DNA of 5,130 nucleotides from Flavobacteriales bacterium (GTDB lineage: Bacteria; Bacteroidota; Bacteroidia; Flavobacteriales; BACL11), in NCBI GenBank assembly GCA_002710495.1, contig PAKE01000043.1:1-5130 (forward strand), in the 5' to 3' direction. The position numbers and the translations under genes are program-made. Position 1 is the stretch's first letter. Each line of letters begins with the position of its first letter. Positions 1-4,547 of the stretch are shown here, piece by piece. A model generated the notes under the pieces. That model was not told the DNA's origin. It saw nothing but the letters and a program-made list of their open reading frames with translations, and did no database searches.

Positions 1-140
1 AGATAGAAAACCCTGTTGAATATATCAACGCAATAACAAAGCTATTGCCTTACGCTATAGGCAAGAAAAAGACTATTGAGGACACTGAAGATAGCGAGCC
101 AATCAATATACTTATAAACATTAACGGACAAGAAAAATAG
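1..140 (+). CDS. C-terminal end of an unidentified protein (partial)
   Basis: An open frame enters from the left edge (first whole codon at 3) and ends with TAG at 138-140, giving 45 residues. The visible part has a helix-like stretch with aromatic and leucine residues ([19 protein letters not shown]), then an acidic linker (EDTEDSE), then a beta-like tail ([13 protein letters not shown]). This shape, an amphipathic helix with LLP..GKKK followed by an acidic linker and a P-I-x-I strand, recalls the C-termini of small-terminase-like or related phage and conjugative-element proteins in Bacteroidota. That is only a resemblance from memory and too little is visible to assign a function. The stop lies just before hairpins that act on the opposite strand, so this gene converges with the tRNA. 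Codon composition is consistent with real coding sequence. Confidence 0.6.
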   Translation, partial: IENPVEYINAITKLLPYAIGKKKTIEDTEDSEPINILININGQEK

Positions 141-141
141 C

Positions 142-164
142 AAAAAGTGGCCTACATACAGGCC
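142..164 (-). terminator. Second hairpin behind tRNA-Ser, possible backup terminator
   Basis: A 5-bp GC-rich stem (149-153 with 160-164, GGCCT/AGGCC) with a 6-base loop is followed, reading the minus strand, by AC and then TTTTT (complement of 142-146). It lies directly beyond the stronger terminator at 168-206 and immediately after the stop of the plus-strand gene. The short stem makes it a weak terminator at best; it may act as a backstop protecting the convergent gene. Confidence 0.45.
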
Positions 165-167
165 TAC

Positions 168-206
168 AAAAAAATAAACCCCTACAATCGCTAGATTATA
201 AGGGTT
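168..206 (-). terminator. Intrinsic terminator of tRNA-Ser
   Basis: Reading the minus strand, 9 bases after the tRNA 3' end, a 13-bp stem (206-194 with 189-177, including two G-U pairs) closes a 4-base TAGC loop and is followed by TTATTTTTTT (complement of 176-168). Stem length, tight loop and T-rich tail make this a textbook Rho-independent terminator. The plus strand lacks a T-tract after the hairpin, so it serves only the minus strand. Confidence 0.85.
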
Positions 207-215
207 CAACTAATG

Positions 216-300
216 CGGAGAGAGAGGGATTCGAACCCCCGGTACCTTGCGGTACAGTGGTTTTCAAGACCACCGCATTCGACCACTCTGCCATCTCTCC
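216..300 (-). tRNA. tRNA-Ser (anticodon UGA)
   Basis: The minus strand folds into a complete class II tRNA of 85 nt. The acceptor stem GGAGAGA (300-294) pairs with TCTCTCC (223-217), and the discriminator base is G (216), as expected for serine. The anticodon stem GTGGT/ACCAC (273-269, 261-257) holds loop CTTGAAA with anticodon TGA at 266-264, reading UCA and other UCN codons. A long variable arm GTACC-GCAA-GGTAC, typical of tRNA-Ser, precedes the T-arm (GGGGG-TTCGAAT-CCCTC). CCA is not encoded: the bases after the discriminator are CATTA, so CCA must be added enzymatically. A TAnnTTTG promoter element sits just upstream and a strong terminator just downstream, so it is transcribed alone. Confidence 0.97.
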
Positions 301-310
301 GAAAGTGTCG

Positions 311-318
311 CAAAAATA
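311..318 (-). promoter_or_regulatory. -7 promoter element for tRNA-Ser
   Basis: On the minus strand TATTTTTG (318-311) matches the Bacteroidota -7 consensus TAnnTTTG exactly. Its last base is 10 nt before the mature tRNA 5' end, leaving a 5' leader of only a few bases. No convincing -33 TTTG at the usual spacing is visible. Confidence 0.6.
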
Positions 319-362
319 TAAATATTTTCAAAATATATAGAGATTTATTATCTTTTCTGTGA

Positions 363-404
363 TTTATAGTTTAACACCTTATCATCTATCAATTAAACTA
401 TAAA
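363..404. repeat. Perfect 12-bp inverted repeat in the gene-free region
   Basis: TTTATAGTTTAA (363-374) is the exact reverse complement of 393-404, with an 18-base spacer. Neither strand shows a T-tract after the hairpin, so it is not a normal intrinsic terminator. The rest of 301-670 holds no reading frame I can support: the tRNA promoter at the left, an imperfect inverted repeat (465-477 with 540-552, 12 of 13 matching), the hairpin at 572-600, and copy 1 of the 43-bp direct repeat. Arms this AT-rich can arise by chance, but a 12-bp perfect match this close is notable. Confidence 0.6.
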
Positions 405-571
405 ATTATTATTATTGAAGGAGTTATTTAGTTTTACTGTTTTTGATAACCTAATAATTCTGATTTTTAATTTCCATATTGTATTAATAGTGTTAGCTTA
501 GAAGATTTAATACATATAGAGAAATGAACCTTCTTAAAGATGGAAATTTAAAAGAGTACAATAAAACTGTC

Positions 572-600
572 CAACTCTCACTCTAAATTAGAGAAAGTTG
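572..600 (-). terminator. Hairpin downstream of the AT-hook gene, possible terminator
   Basis: CAACT (572-576) pairs with AGTTG (596-600), enclosing an inner perfect stem CTCTAA/TTAGAG (581-586 with 588-593). It lies about 70 bases beyond the stop of the minus-strand gene at 671-898. On the minus strand it is followed by GACAGTTTTATTG, a weak T-rich tail. It is a plausible but weak terminator. Confidence 0.35.
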
Positions 601-606
601 TTAAAA

Positions 607-649
607 CAATCTACTAAAACAAACTTAAAAAATTAATTGGAACCTCTGA
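607..649 (+). repeat. 43-bp direct repeat, copy 1
   Basis: This stretch matches 2354-2396 at 39 of 43 positions in the same orientation, including an uninterrupted identical run of 22 bases. The left boundary is sharp; to the right similarity fades after TCTGA. It lies in the 3' flank of the small AT-hook gene. Together with copy 2 it brackets that gene and the rhlE-type helicase. No frame through it is shared between the two copies as a credible protein, so it looks like a dispersed intergenic repeat or the scar of a duplication. Confidence 0.75.
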
Positions 650-670
650 TTAGAAAAAAATTCTATAAAA

Positions 671-898
671 CTAAATTGTTGGTTTACCTTTATTTTCACC
701 TTCTATCCAAAAATGGTCTTTTACTCTTCCAAGGTATTTAGAATTCTGATTTTTATATTTCTCTAGAGATGCTTTCATCTGAGCAAGAGTGTCACTCATT
801 ATTCTAATAGGTTTTCCCGTACTATTTAAAGTAATGGATATGTAATAACCGTCTTTCAGTCTTCTTGGAGCATTAGATGGTCTGCCACGTTTTTTCAT
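671..898 (-). CDS. Small basic AT-hook-like protein, 75 residues
   Basis: The protein begins MKKRGRPSNAPRRLKDGYYI. RGRP at residues 4-7 is the core of an AT-hook, a minor-groove DNA-binding motif, flanked by lysines and arginines. The middle (DGYYISITLNSTGKPIRIMSD) reads as two beta strands, followed by a helix TLAQMKASLEKYKNQ and a C-terminal strand LGRVKDHFW. It resembles a family of short uncharacterised Bacteroidota proteins of the form GRP...RLKDGYYIE...KIR.DT...M..A...Y, recalled and not searched. The start is supported by a perfect -7 element TAAGTTTG ending 6 bases before ATG, implying a leaderless mRNA. It diverges from the helicase and shares a symmetric promoter region with it; binding its own AT-rich promoter is a possibility, not shown. 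Function is unknown; the coding call is likely because of the motif and promoter. Confidence 0.75.
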   Translation of the reverse strand: MKKRGRPSNAPRRLKDGYYISITLNSTGKPIRIMSDTLAQMKASLEKYKNQNSKYLGRVKDHFWIEGENKGKPTI

Positions 899-903
899 AT
901 GAG

Positions 904-911
904 CAAACTTA
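904..911 (-). promoter_or_regulatory. -7 element of the AT-hook gene
   Basis: On the minus strand TAAGTTTG (911-904) matches TAnnTTTG exactly. Only CTCAT (903-899) separates it from ATG at 898, so transcription should start at or next to the start codon, which predicts a leaderless message. Confidence 0.65.
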
Positions 912-946
912 CATATAATTATATGAAATACTTTATAAGTATATCG

Positions 947-954
947 TAAGTTTG
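947..954 (+). promoter_or_regulatory. -7 element of the rhlE-type gene
   Basis: TAAGTTTG matches TAnnTTTG exactly and lies 29 bases upstream of the ATG at 984, predicting a leader of roughly 20-25 nt. No good Shine-Dalgarno sequence is present in that A/T-rich leader, as is usual in Bacteroidota. A -33 TTTG at the expected distance is not evident. Confidence 0.6.
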
Positions 955-983
955 CAAAAAGAATTATATTCTATTATTTACAC

Positions 984-2246
984 ATGAGATTTGAAAATTT
1001 AAACTTACATTCTTCCTTAATACAAGCTGTAAAGGATCAGAATTACAGCGAACCAACTGCTATTCAGCAACAAGCCATCCCTTTAATATTAAAAAAAAAT
1101 GATGTATTAGGAAGTGCGCAAACAGGAACAGGTAAAACAGCTGCTTTTGCACTACCCATCTTACATCATTTGATTAATGAAAAAACTAATGGTAAAAGAA
1201 AAATAAGAGCTTTAGTAGTTACTCCTACTAGAGAACTTGCTATTCAGATTGGAGATAATTTTACAGACTACTCAAAGTACAATAAAATAAAAAATACAGT
1301 AATTTTTGGGGGAGTTAAACAAGGAACTCAAACGACTGCACTTAATAATGGTGTTGATGTTTTAGTGGCAACGCCAGGAAGGCTATTGGATCTTATGGGA
1401 CAAGGGTTTATCTCAATAAAAGACATAAAGTATTTTGTATTAGATGAGGCAGATAGAATGTTAGATATGGGGTTTATTCATGATATTAGAAAAATATTGA
1501 ATGAATTACCAAGAGATCGTCAATCTTTATTCTTTTCGGCCACTATGCCTTCTAATATCTTAAAACTTTCTTCTAAGATATTAAAATCACCTAAACATGT
1601 ATCCGTTAATCCTGTATCTTCAACCGCCGAAACTATTCAGCAGTTTGTTTACTATACGAATAAGTCAGACAAAAAAGATTTGTTGTTATATATCTTAAAA
1701 GATAAGACAATCAATCAATTATTGCTATTTTCAAGAACCAAGCATGGGGCAGATAGAATAGTTCGTAATTTAAAAAAGAAAAATATTCAGGCTGCCGCAA
1801 TTCATGGAGATAAATCACAAAACCAAAGACAGAAAGCACTACAGTCCTTTAAAGATTCTGAAATACGAGTTTTGGTAGCTACTGATATTGCTGCGAGAGG
1901 TATTGATATTGACAAGTTAAGTTATGTACTAAATTACGATATCCCTAATGAATCAGAAACCTATGTACACAGGATAGGAAGATGTGGTAGAGCAGGAGAT
2001 ACAGGAGTTTCTATTTCAATATGCGAACCAGAAGAGAATGAATACGCAAGAGACATTGAGAAATTGATAAAGCAAAAAATTAAGGAGATTCAAAACCATC
2101 CTTTTCCTCAAACGGATAAACCTATGAATGCACAACAGAAAAAGGAATTTGAAAAGGAAAAAAACAGAAGAAAACAAGAGTTTTTTGCCAACAGAAATAA
2201 AAAGAGGAATGATAAAAATACTAATTTTAAAAATAAGAGAAGGTAA
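984..2246 (+). CDS. rhlE: DEAD-box ATP-dependent RNA helicase, RhlE type
   Basis: A cytoplasmic ATP-dependent RNA helicase that remodels RNA duplexes, in ribosome assembly or RNA decay and often at low temperature. All conserved motifs are visible in its 420 residues: upstream Phe (F3) and Q motif EPTAIQQQAIP (23-33), Walker A AQTGTGKT (45-52), PTREL (81-85), GG (109-110), TPGR (130-133), DEAD (154-157), SAT (185-187), then the second RecA domain with LLLFSRTK (246-253), ATDIAARGID (299-308) and HRIGRCGRAG (329-338). Motif VI has Cys where RhlE proteins usually have Thr; no catalytic residue is lost. The last ~40 residues form a Lys/Arg/Asn-rich tail, probably an RNA-binding extension. The short tail and overall length favour RhlE over CsdA/DeaD. 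The start MRFENLNL fits the family. It appears monocistronic. Confidence 0.95.
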   Translation: MRFENLNLHSSLIQAVKDQNYSEPTAIQQQAIPLILKKNDVLGSAQTGTGKTAAFALPILHHLINEKTNGKRKIRALVVTPTRELAIQIGDNFTDYSKYNKIKNTVIFGGVKQGTQTTALNNGVDVLVATPGRLLDLMGQGFISIKDIKYFVLDEADRMLDMGFIHDIRKILNELPRDRQSLFFSATMPSNILKLSSKILKSPKHVSVNPVSSTAETIQQFVYYTNKSDKKDLLLYILKDKTINQLLLFSRTKHGADRIVRNLKKKNIQAAAIHGDKSQNQRQKALQSFKDSEIRVLVATDIAARGIDIDKLSYVLNYDIPNESETYVHRIGRCGRAGDTGVSISICEPEENEYARDIEKLIKQKIKEIQNHPFPQTDKPMNAQQKKEFEKEKNRRKQEFFANRNKKRNDKNTNFKNKRR

Positions 2247-2257
2247 TATTAATGAGA

Positions 2258-2311
2258 AGGCCCTCGGGGGAGCAGGATTACAAACCACACTCATTTCACA
2301 AGATTACAGGA
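2258..2311. repeat. GC-rich REP-like patch after the helicase
   Basis: In otherwise very AT-rich DNA, 2256-2276 contains a block of mostly G and C, followed by GGATTACAAACC (2275-2286) and a second AGATTACAGG (2301-2310). GGATTACAAATCC-like cores inside GC-rich hairpins are, from memory, common in short repeats scattered through Bacteroidota genomes, some linked to REP-associated (Y1) transposases. Here the right arm does not match the left (GAGCAGG against CCACACTC), so only a 3+2 bp stem remains. It would be a decayed copy. No transposase gene is in the window. Confidence 0.4.
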
Positions 2312-2353
2312 AGTTTTAAAACTAAAATTTATACAACTTTTTGCACCTCTTAC

Positions 2354-2396
2354 CAATCTACTAAAACAAACTTAAGAAATTATTTGGAAATTCTGA
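2354..2396 (+). repeat. 43-bp direct repeat, copy 2
   Basis: It matches 607-649 at 39 of 43 positions, in the same orientation 1747 bases away. Mismatches are at 2376, 2383, 2390 and 2391. It lies between the helicase stop and the broken DoxX-like gene. The sequences left of the two copies share only scattered short matches (AAAACT, CAACT, CACTCT/CACCTCT), hinting that a longer, more diverged unit may once have been present. Confidence 0.75.
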
Positions 2397-2426
2397 GTAA
2401 TCAGTTGTTTTTGAAAAATAAAGAAG

Positions 2427-2777
2427 ATGGAGAAATTATTGATAGTATCCCAAATTATAGTTGCAACTTCTATAATTATTATTTGGGTATTTATTAAAAA
2501 AAATATTATAATTGAATTTGAACAATATAATATTTCAGATATTATTAGAGATATAGTTGGTACCATCAAGATATATCTTGTCACAATTCTAATTTTAGGA
2601 ATTTGTTACAAATAATTATTAATTTTATCATCTTTATGTATGGCATTTTTAATGATTTTCGCACAATATTTTCATGTTAACGTGAGAAACCATTTTAGGA
2701 ATTTTTTTCCATCTCTTTCACAACTTTTATTGAAATTGTTTATTACTGCAAAAAAGTTGTGCAATAATTTAATATAA
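2427..2777 (+). pseudogene. DoxX-like membrane protein broken by an in-frame stop
   Basis: The frame from ATG 2427 reads 62 residues (MEKLLIVSQIIVATSIIIIW..., ending GICYK), hits TAA at 2613-2615, and continues open in the same frame for 53 more codons to TAA at 2775-2777 (..LLILSSLCMAFLMIFAQYFHVNVRN...). The two halves join without any shift into one DoxX-like four-helix membrane protein, the length and order expected of the family. They align without gaps to the intact DoxX-like protein on the opposite strand at 2807-3142 over the central region (GICYK-stop-LLIL against GLYFPLLLII), where the stop replaces a Leu. One change, for example TTA to TAA, would explain it. The final ~10 codons look like read-on. 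Alternatives are a functional truncated protein of two helices, readthrough, or a sequencing error. No intact promoter is evident. Confidence 0.75.
2719..2761. repeat. 10-bp inverted repeat at the end of the DoxX-like pseudogene
   Basis: CACAACTTTT (2719-2728) and AAAAGTTGTG (2752-2761) are perfect reverse complements with a 23-base spacer. The right arm with its neighbours (2747-2759) is also a near-perfect inverted match to 2334-2345, differing by one A in the homopolymer, so similar arms flank the broken gene on both sides. Neither strand shows a T-tract after the hairpin. Confidence 0.45.
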
Positions 2778-2791
2778 TGAGCTTTATATTA
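2770..2791. terminator. AT-only hairpin between convergent genes
   Basis: TAATATAA (2770-2777) pairs with 2784-2791 around a 6-base loop, exactly at the junction where the broken and intact DoxX-like genes converge. The stem is entirely A-T and no T-run follows on either strand, so at best it is a weak shared terminator. Confidence 0.25.
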
Positions 2792-2806
2792 TTTATTACT
2801 TAATTA

Positions 2807-3142
2807 TTAAACAATTAATGAATCGTAAAAAATAATAAAATTTAAAATTGTATATAAAATTGCTGGAAGCGTATTAATTATATTATCTTTAATTCTAATT
2901 CTAACATAAATAGCAATAATCATCATTAATGTTAATAAAGCAGATACAATAATCAACAATAAAGGGAAATACAATCCAAATAATAGTCCGAAACCTCCTA
3001 AAAATTGTAATAATGATATTATTTTTCTGAATTTTTTATAACCCCATCTGTTATATTCAAGAATCATTCTTTCTGAATATAATGAACTTACAGCATAAAA
3101 GATGAAAGAAATGGCTGAAAAAAGTAGGATTATTAATTTCAA
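2807..3142 (-). CDS. DoxX-like integral membrane protein
   Basis: A 111-residue inner-membrane protein with four predicted hydrophobic helices: about 2-21, 41-59, 60-81 and 89-109. Between the first two is a short polar loop with SERMILEYNRWGYKKFRKI, the E-[FY]-x-R-[FW]-G-x-x-x-F-R-K signature I associate with Bacteroidota DoxX-like (DoxX_2-type) proteins; the third helix ends in YVRIRIKDN. Members are small membrane proteins of mostly unknown activity; some relatives are linked to quinone or thiol redox. No catalytic motif is visible. It starts 16 bases after the uvsE stop on the same strand, so it is probably cotranscribed with that gene. Its 3' end meets the broken relative at 2427-2777 across a 29-base gap. 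Confidence 0.85.
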   Translation of the reverse strand: MKLIILLFSAISFIFYAVSSLYSERMILEYNRWGYKKFRKIISLLQFLGGFGLLFGLYFPLLLIIVSALLTLMMIIAIYVRIRIKDNIINTLPAILYTILNFIIFYDSLIV

Positions 3143-3158
3143 TATATTGTATATTTAA

Positions 3159-4055
3159 TTAATTTATAAAAGGAAGTATCGAGAGTTCCTTTGCTTTTGC
3201 CTCTACCATAACATCTAAATCTAATGCATAAGTATTAGGAATCTCATTAATATAATCTGAATGAGCTTGAGGCTTTAACTTATAATTCCTCTCATGCAAT
3301 GCTTTGGATTCTGAATAATGAACTACAGGCTTTATAACACTCCAAGTAGATACTGCAAGTTTAAGTGCTTCTTCTTCTGATAAATCTCCATCACAAAATT
3401 TATGGTGGTGGTAATCGAATACAATAGGAATACCAATACGTTTATGAATGTACATTAAATCTTTTACAGAGTACATACTTGATTTATCATCATTCTCTAC
3501 AGTCAAACGAGTTTGTACTGATTCAGGCAACCTCTCAAAGTTCTTACAGAACCTATCCATTGCAGCTATCTTATCTCCATATACACCATTACAATGTATA
3601 TTTATTTTGTTGTAAGGAGTTCTACTCAATCCTAACATATCAAATACTTCACCATGCATAGTTAAATCAGCAATAGTATTTTCTACTACATGTTCACTAG
3701 GCGAAACTAACACATTGTATGGACCAGGATGTGATGTGATACGTTGTCCGTACTTATTCACAAGAACCCCAGCAACACCTAATATATTTTTAATAGAATT
3801 GTAATCTGGTAATTCTGTAAGATTATACTCAGAAGCCCATGGAAATAAATCAGAACTTAATCTAAAGAAGCTAATCCCATTCTCATTATTCCATTTAATT
3901 ATCTCAATTAAATCTCTACAATTTTTATAGCCTAACTCTGATGCGTATGAAATTCCTTTTTCTTTAAAGGTTTTTTTAATCATACTACGATTTGTGGTAA
4001 TTTTGGGATTTTGTTTACCCAAAGTCATATTAATACAAGCGTAACCTAAATTCAT
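3159..4055 (-). CDS. uvsE: UV DNA damage endonuclease UvsE (UVDE family)
   Basis: A nuclease of the TIM-barrel UVDE family that nicks DNA 5' to cyclobutane dimers, 6-4 photoproducts and some other lesions, starting an alternative excision repair independent of UvrABC. The 298-residue protein has the family start MNLGYACINMTL, the lesion-side FFRLSSDLFPW (63-73) and the expected metal-ligand series: H109 (SHPGPY), H154 (NIHCNGVYG), E188 (TVENDD), D214 and H217 (FDYHHH), H246 (VVHYSES) and E285 (DVMVEAKAKE). The residue two before H246 is Val, where as I recall the Thermus enzyme has a modified Lys. Full length, no truncation. A DoxX-like gene follows after 16 bases, and two small membrane proteins precede it with a 54-base gap. 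No clear TAnnTTTG lies in that gap, so it may depend on the promoter at 4462-4469. Confidence 0.95.
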   Translation of the reverse strand: MNLGYACINMTLGKQNPKITTNRSMIKKTFKEKGISYASELGYKNCRDLIEIIKWNNENGISFFRLSSDLFPWASEYNLTELPDYNSIKNILGVAGVLVNKYGQRITSHPGPYNVLVSPSEHVVENTIADLTMHGEVFDMLGLSRTPYNKINIHCNGVYGDKIAAMDRFCKNFERLPESVQTRLTVENDDKSSMYSVKDLMYIHKRIGIPIVFDYHHHKFCDGDLSEEEALKLAVSTWSVIKPVVHYSESKALHERNYKLKPQAHSDYINEIPNTYALDLDVMVEAKAKELSILPFIN

Positions 4056-4109
4056 AATTCAGTTATTTACATCTTAAATAATCAGATATATAATTTAAAT
4101 TAAACACAA

Positions 4110-4265
4110 TTATTTAGATAATTTGTCTTTAAAATTTTCAGGAATTTCTGGATCATTTAATAAATCTTGCTCTTGTTCTTTATGACTTACATTAATCATT
4201 AATAAAAGACCTGTAATATATAAGATGAATATGGTCACACCTACAATAAACATTATAATGTTCAT
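4110..4265 (-). CDS. 51-residue single-helix membrane protein
   Basis: The frame runs from ATG at 4265 to TAA at 4110 and encodes 51 residues. Residues 2-24 (NIIMFIVGVTIFILYITGLL) form one clear transmembrane helix; the rest is an acidic, proline-containing tail (KEQEQDLLNDPEIPENFKDKLSK) probably in the cytoplasm. AAAAGG lies directly before the start, a better than usual ribosome site for this organism. It begins 5 bases after the stop of the 59-residue membrane protein at 4271-4450, so the two are almost certainly translated from one message and may form a complex. I do not recognise the family. The clean membrane-plus-tail layout, tight spacing and strand agreement with uvsE make it a real gene. 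Function unknown. Confidence 0.8.
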   Translation of the reverse strand: MNIIMFIVGVTIFILYITGLLLMINVSHKEQEQDLLNDPEIPENFKDKLSK

Positions 4266-4270
4266 ACCTT

Positions 4271-4450
4271 TTAATTTTTATTAATTAGTTTAATAACAAT
4301 GTAAAAACATAAAATTGATGGGACCCATATCCCTACAAAAATACCTTCTAGTTCATATCCAAAAAACCATAGAGAAACTGAGTATAAGAAGGATACAAAG
4401 GCTAACAAAATTGGATAATATTTAGCCCAAAAAAATTTTAATTTATTCAT
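4271..4450 (-). CDS. 59-residue two-helix membrane protein
   Basis: The frame runs from ATG at 4450 to TAA at 4271. The protein starts with a short basic amphipathic segment (MNKLKFFWAKYY), then two hydrophobic segments, about 11-30 (YYPILLAFVSFLYSVSLWFF) and 37-56, separated by the short loop GYELEG. The stretch SLWFFGYELEGIFVGIWVPS is reminiscent of short uncharacterised proteins in other Bacteroidota, from memory only. It is the first gene of the minus-strand train: a -7 element TATCTTTG lies 11 bases upstream of ATG, with a T and ten A's between. The start is supported by that promoter. The 51-residue protein follows after 5 bases. Function unknown; I see no catalytic residues. Confidence 0.8.
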   Translation of the reverse strand: MNKLKFFWAKYYPILLAFVSFLYSVSLWFFGYELEGIFVGIWVPSILCFYIVIKLINKN

Positions 4451-4461
4451 TTTTTTTTTTA

Positions 4462-4469
4462 CAAAGATA
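4462..4469 (-). promoter_or_regulatory. -7 element for the minus-strand gene train
   Basis: On the minus strand TATCTTTG (4469-4462) matches TAnnTTTG exactly. It is followed by T, then a run of ten A's, then ATG at 4450. The transcript should begin inside the A-run, giving a leader of only a few A's. No clear -33 motif is seen. Confidence 0.65.
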
Positions 4470-4530
4470 TATAAATATTTTAATATGTATAACTTTTAAT
4501 TAAAATAATTATACGTTAATAAAAAAAATG

Positions 4531-4538
4531 TATTTTTG
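4531..4538 (+). promoter_or_regulatory. -7 element for the queD-like gene
   Basis: TATTTTTG matches TAnnTTTG exactly, followed by T, a run of eight A's, and ATG at 4548. Predicted leader is a few A's at most. The layout mirrors that of the divergent gene at 4450. No clear -33 motif is seen. Confidence 0.65.
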
Positions 4539-4547
4539 TAAAAAAAA

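Larger units (their letters stand above)
903..955. promoter_or_regulatory. Symmetric divergent promoter region
   Basis: GCAAACTTAC (903-912) and GTAAGTTTGC (946-955) are perfect 10-bp inverted repeats, and each contains a -7 element TAAGTTTG facing outward. Between them are a perfect 12-bp palindrome ATATAATTATAT (913-924) and a second short inverted repeat, ATACTT/AAGTAT with a 3-base spacer (928-942). The result is three nested or adjacent dyads in 53 bases. The outer repeat is accounted for by two identical promoter elements; the inner ones could be operator sites or AT-rich coincidence. Confidence 0.65.

Noticed and set aside
1..300. Prophage attachment site at tRNA-Ser
   Set aside because: The neighbouring partial gene faintly recalls phage proteins, but no integrase and no duplicate of the tRNA 3' end occur in the window, and the terminator sits intact directly behind the tRNA.
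569..600. Possible insertion-sequence end (TGTCCAACTCTC, with AGTTG at 596-600)
   Set aside because: TGTCCAAC resembles some IS ends, but no matching inverted end, transposase frame or target duplication is visible in the window.
2016..2294. Minus-strand frame of 92 codons
   Set aside because: It lies antisense over the lysine-rich tail of the helicase; the Phe/Leu-rich translation is the expected mirror of AAA/AAG codons.
2128..2319. Plus-strand frame of 63 codons overlapping the helicase end
   Set aside because: Lysine-rich out-of-frame reading of the helicase tail with no independent support.
2252..2497. Plus-strand frame of 81 codons after the helicase
   Set aside because: It runs through the REP-like patch and the 43-bp repeat, has Cys/Tyr/Asn-rich low-quality composition, no promoter, and overlaps the better-supported DoxX-like frame in another phase.
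2372..2584. Minus-strand frame of 70 codons
   Set aside because: Antisense shadow of the DoxX-like pseudogene; hydrophobicity simply mirrors AT-rich membrane codons.
3479..3661. Plus-strand frame of 60 codons
   Set aside because: Antisense to uvsE, whose frame is strongly supported by conserved motifs.
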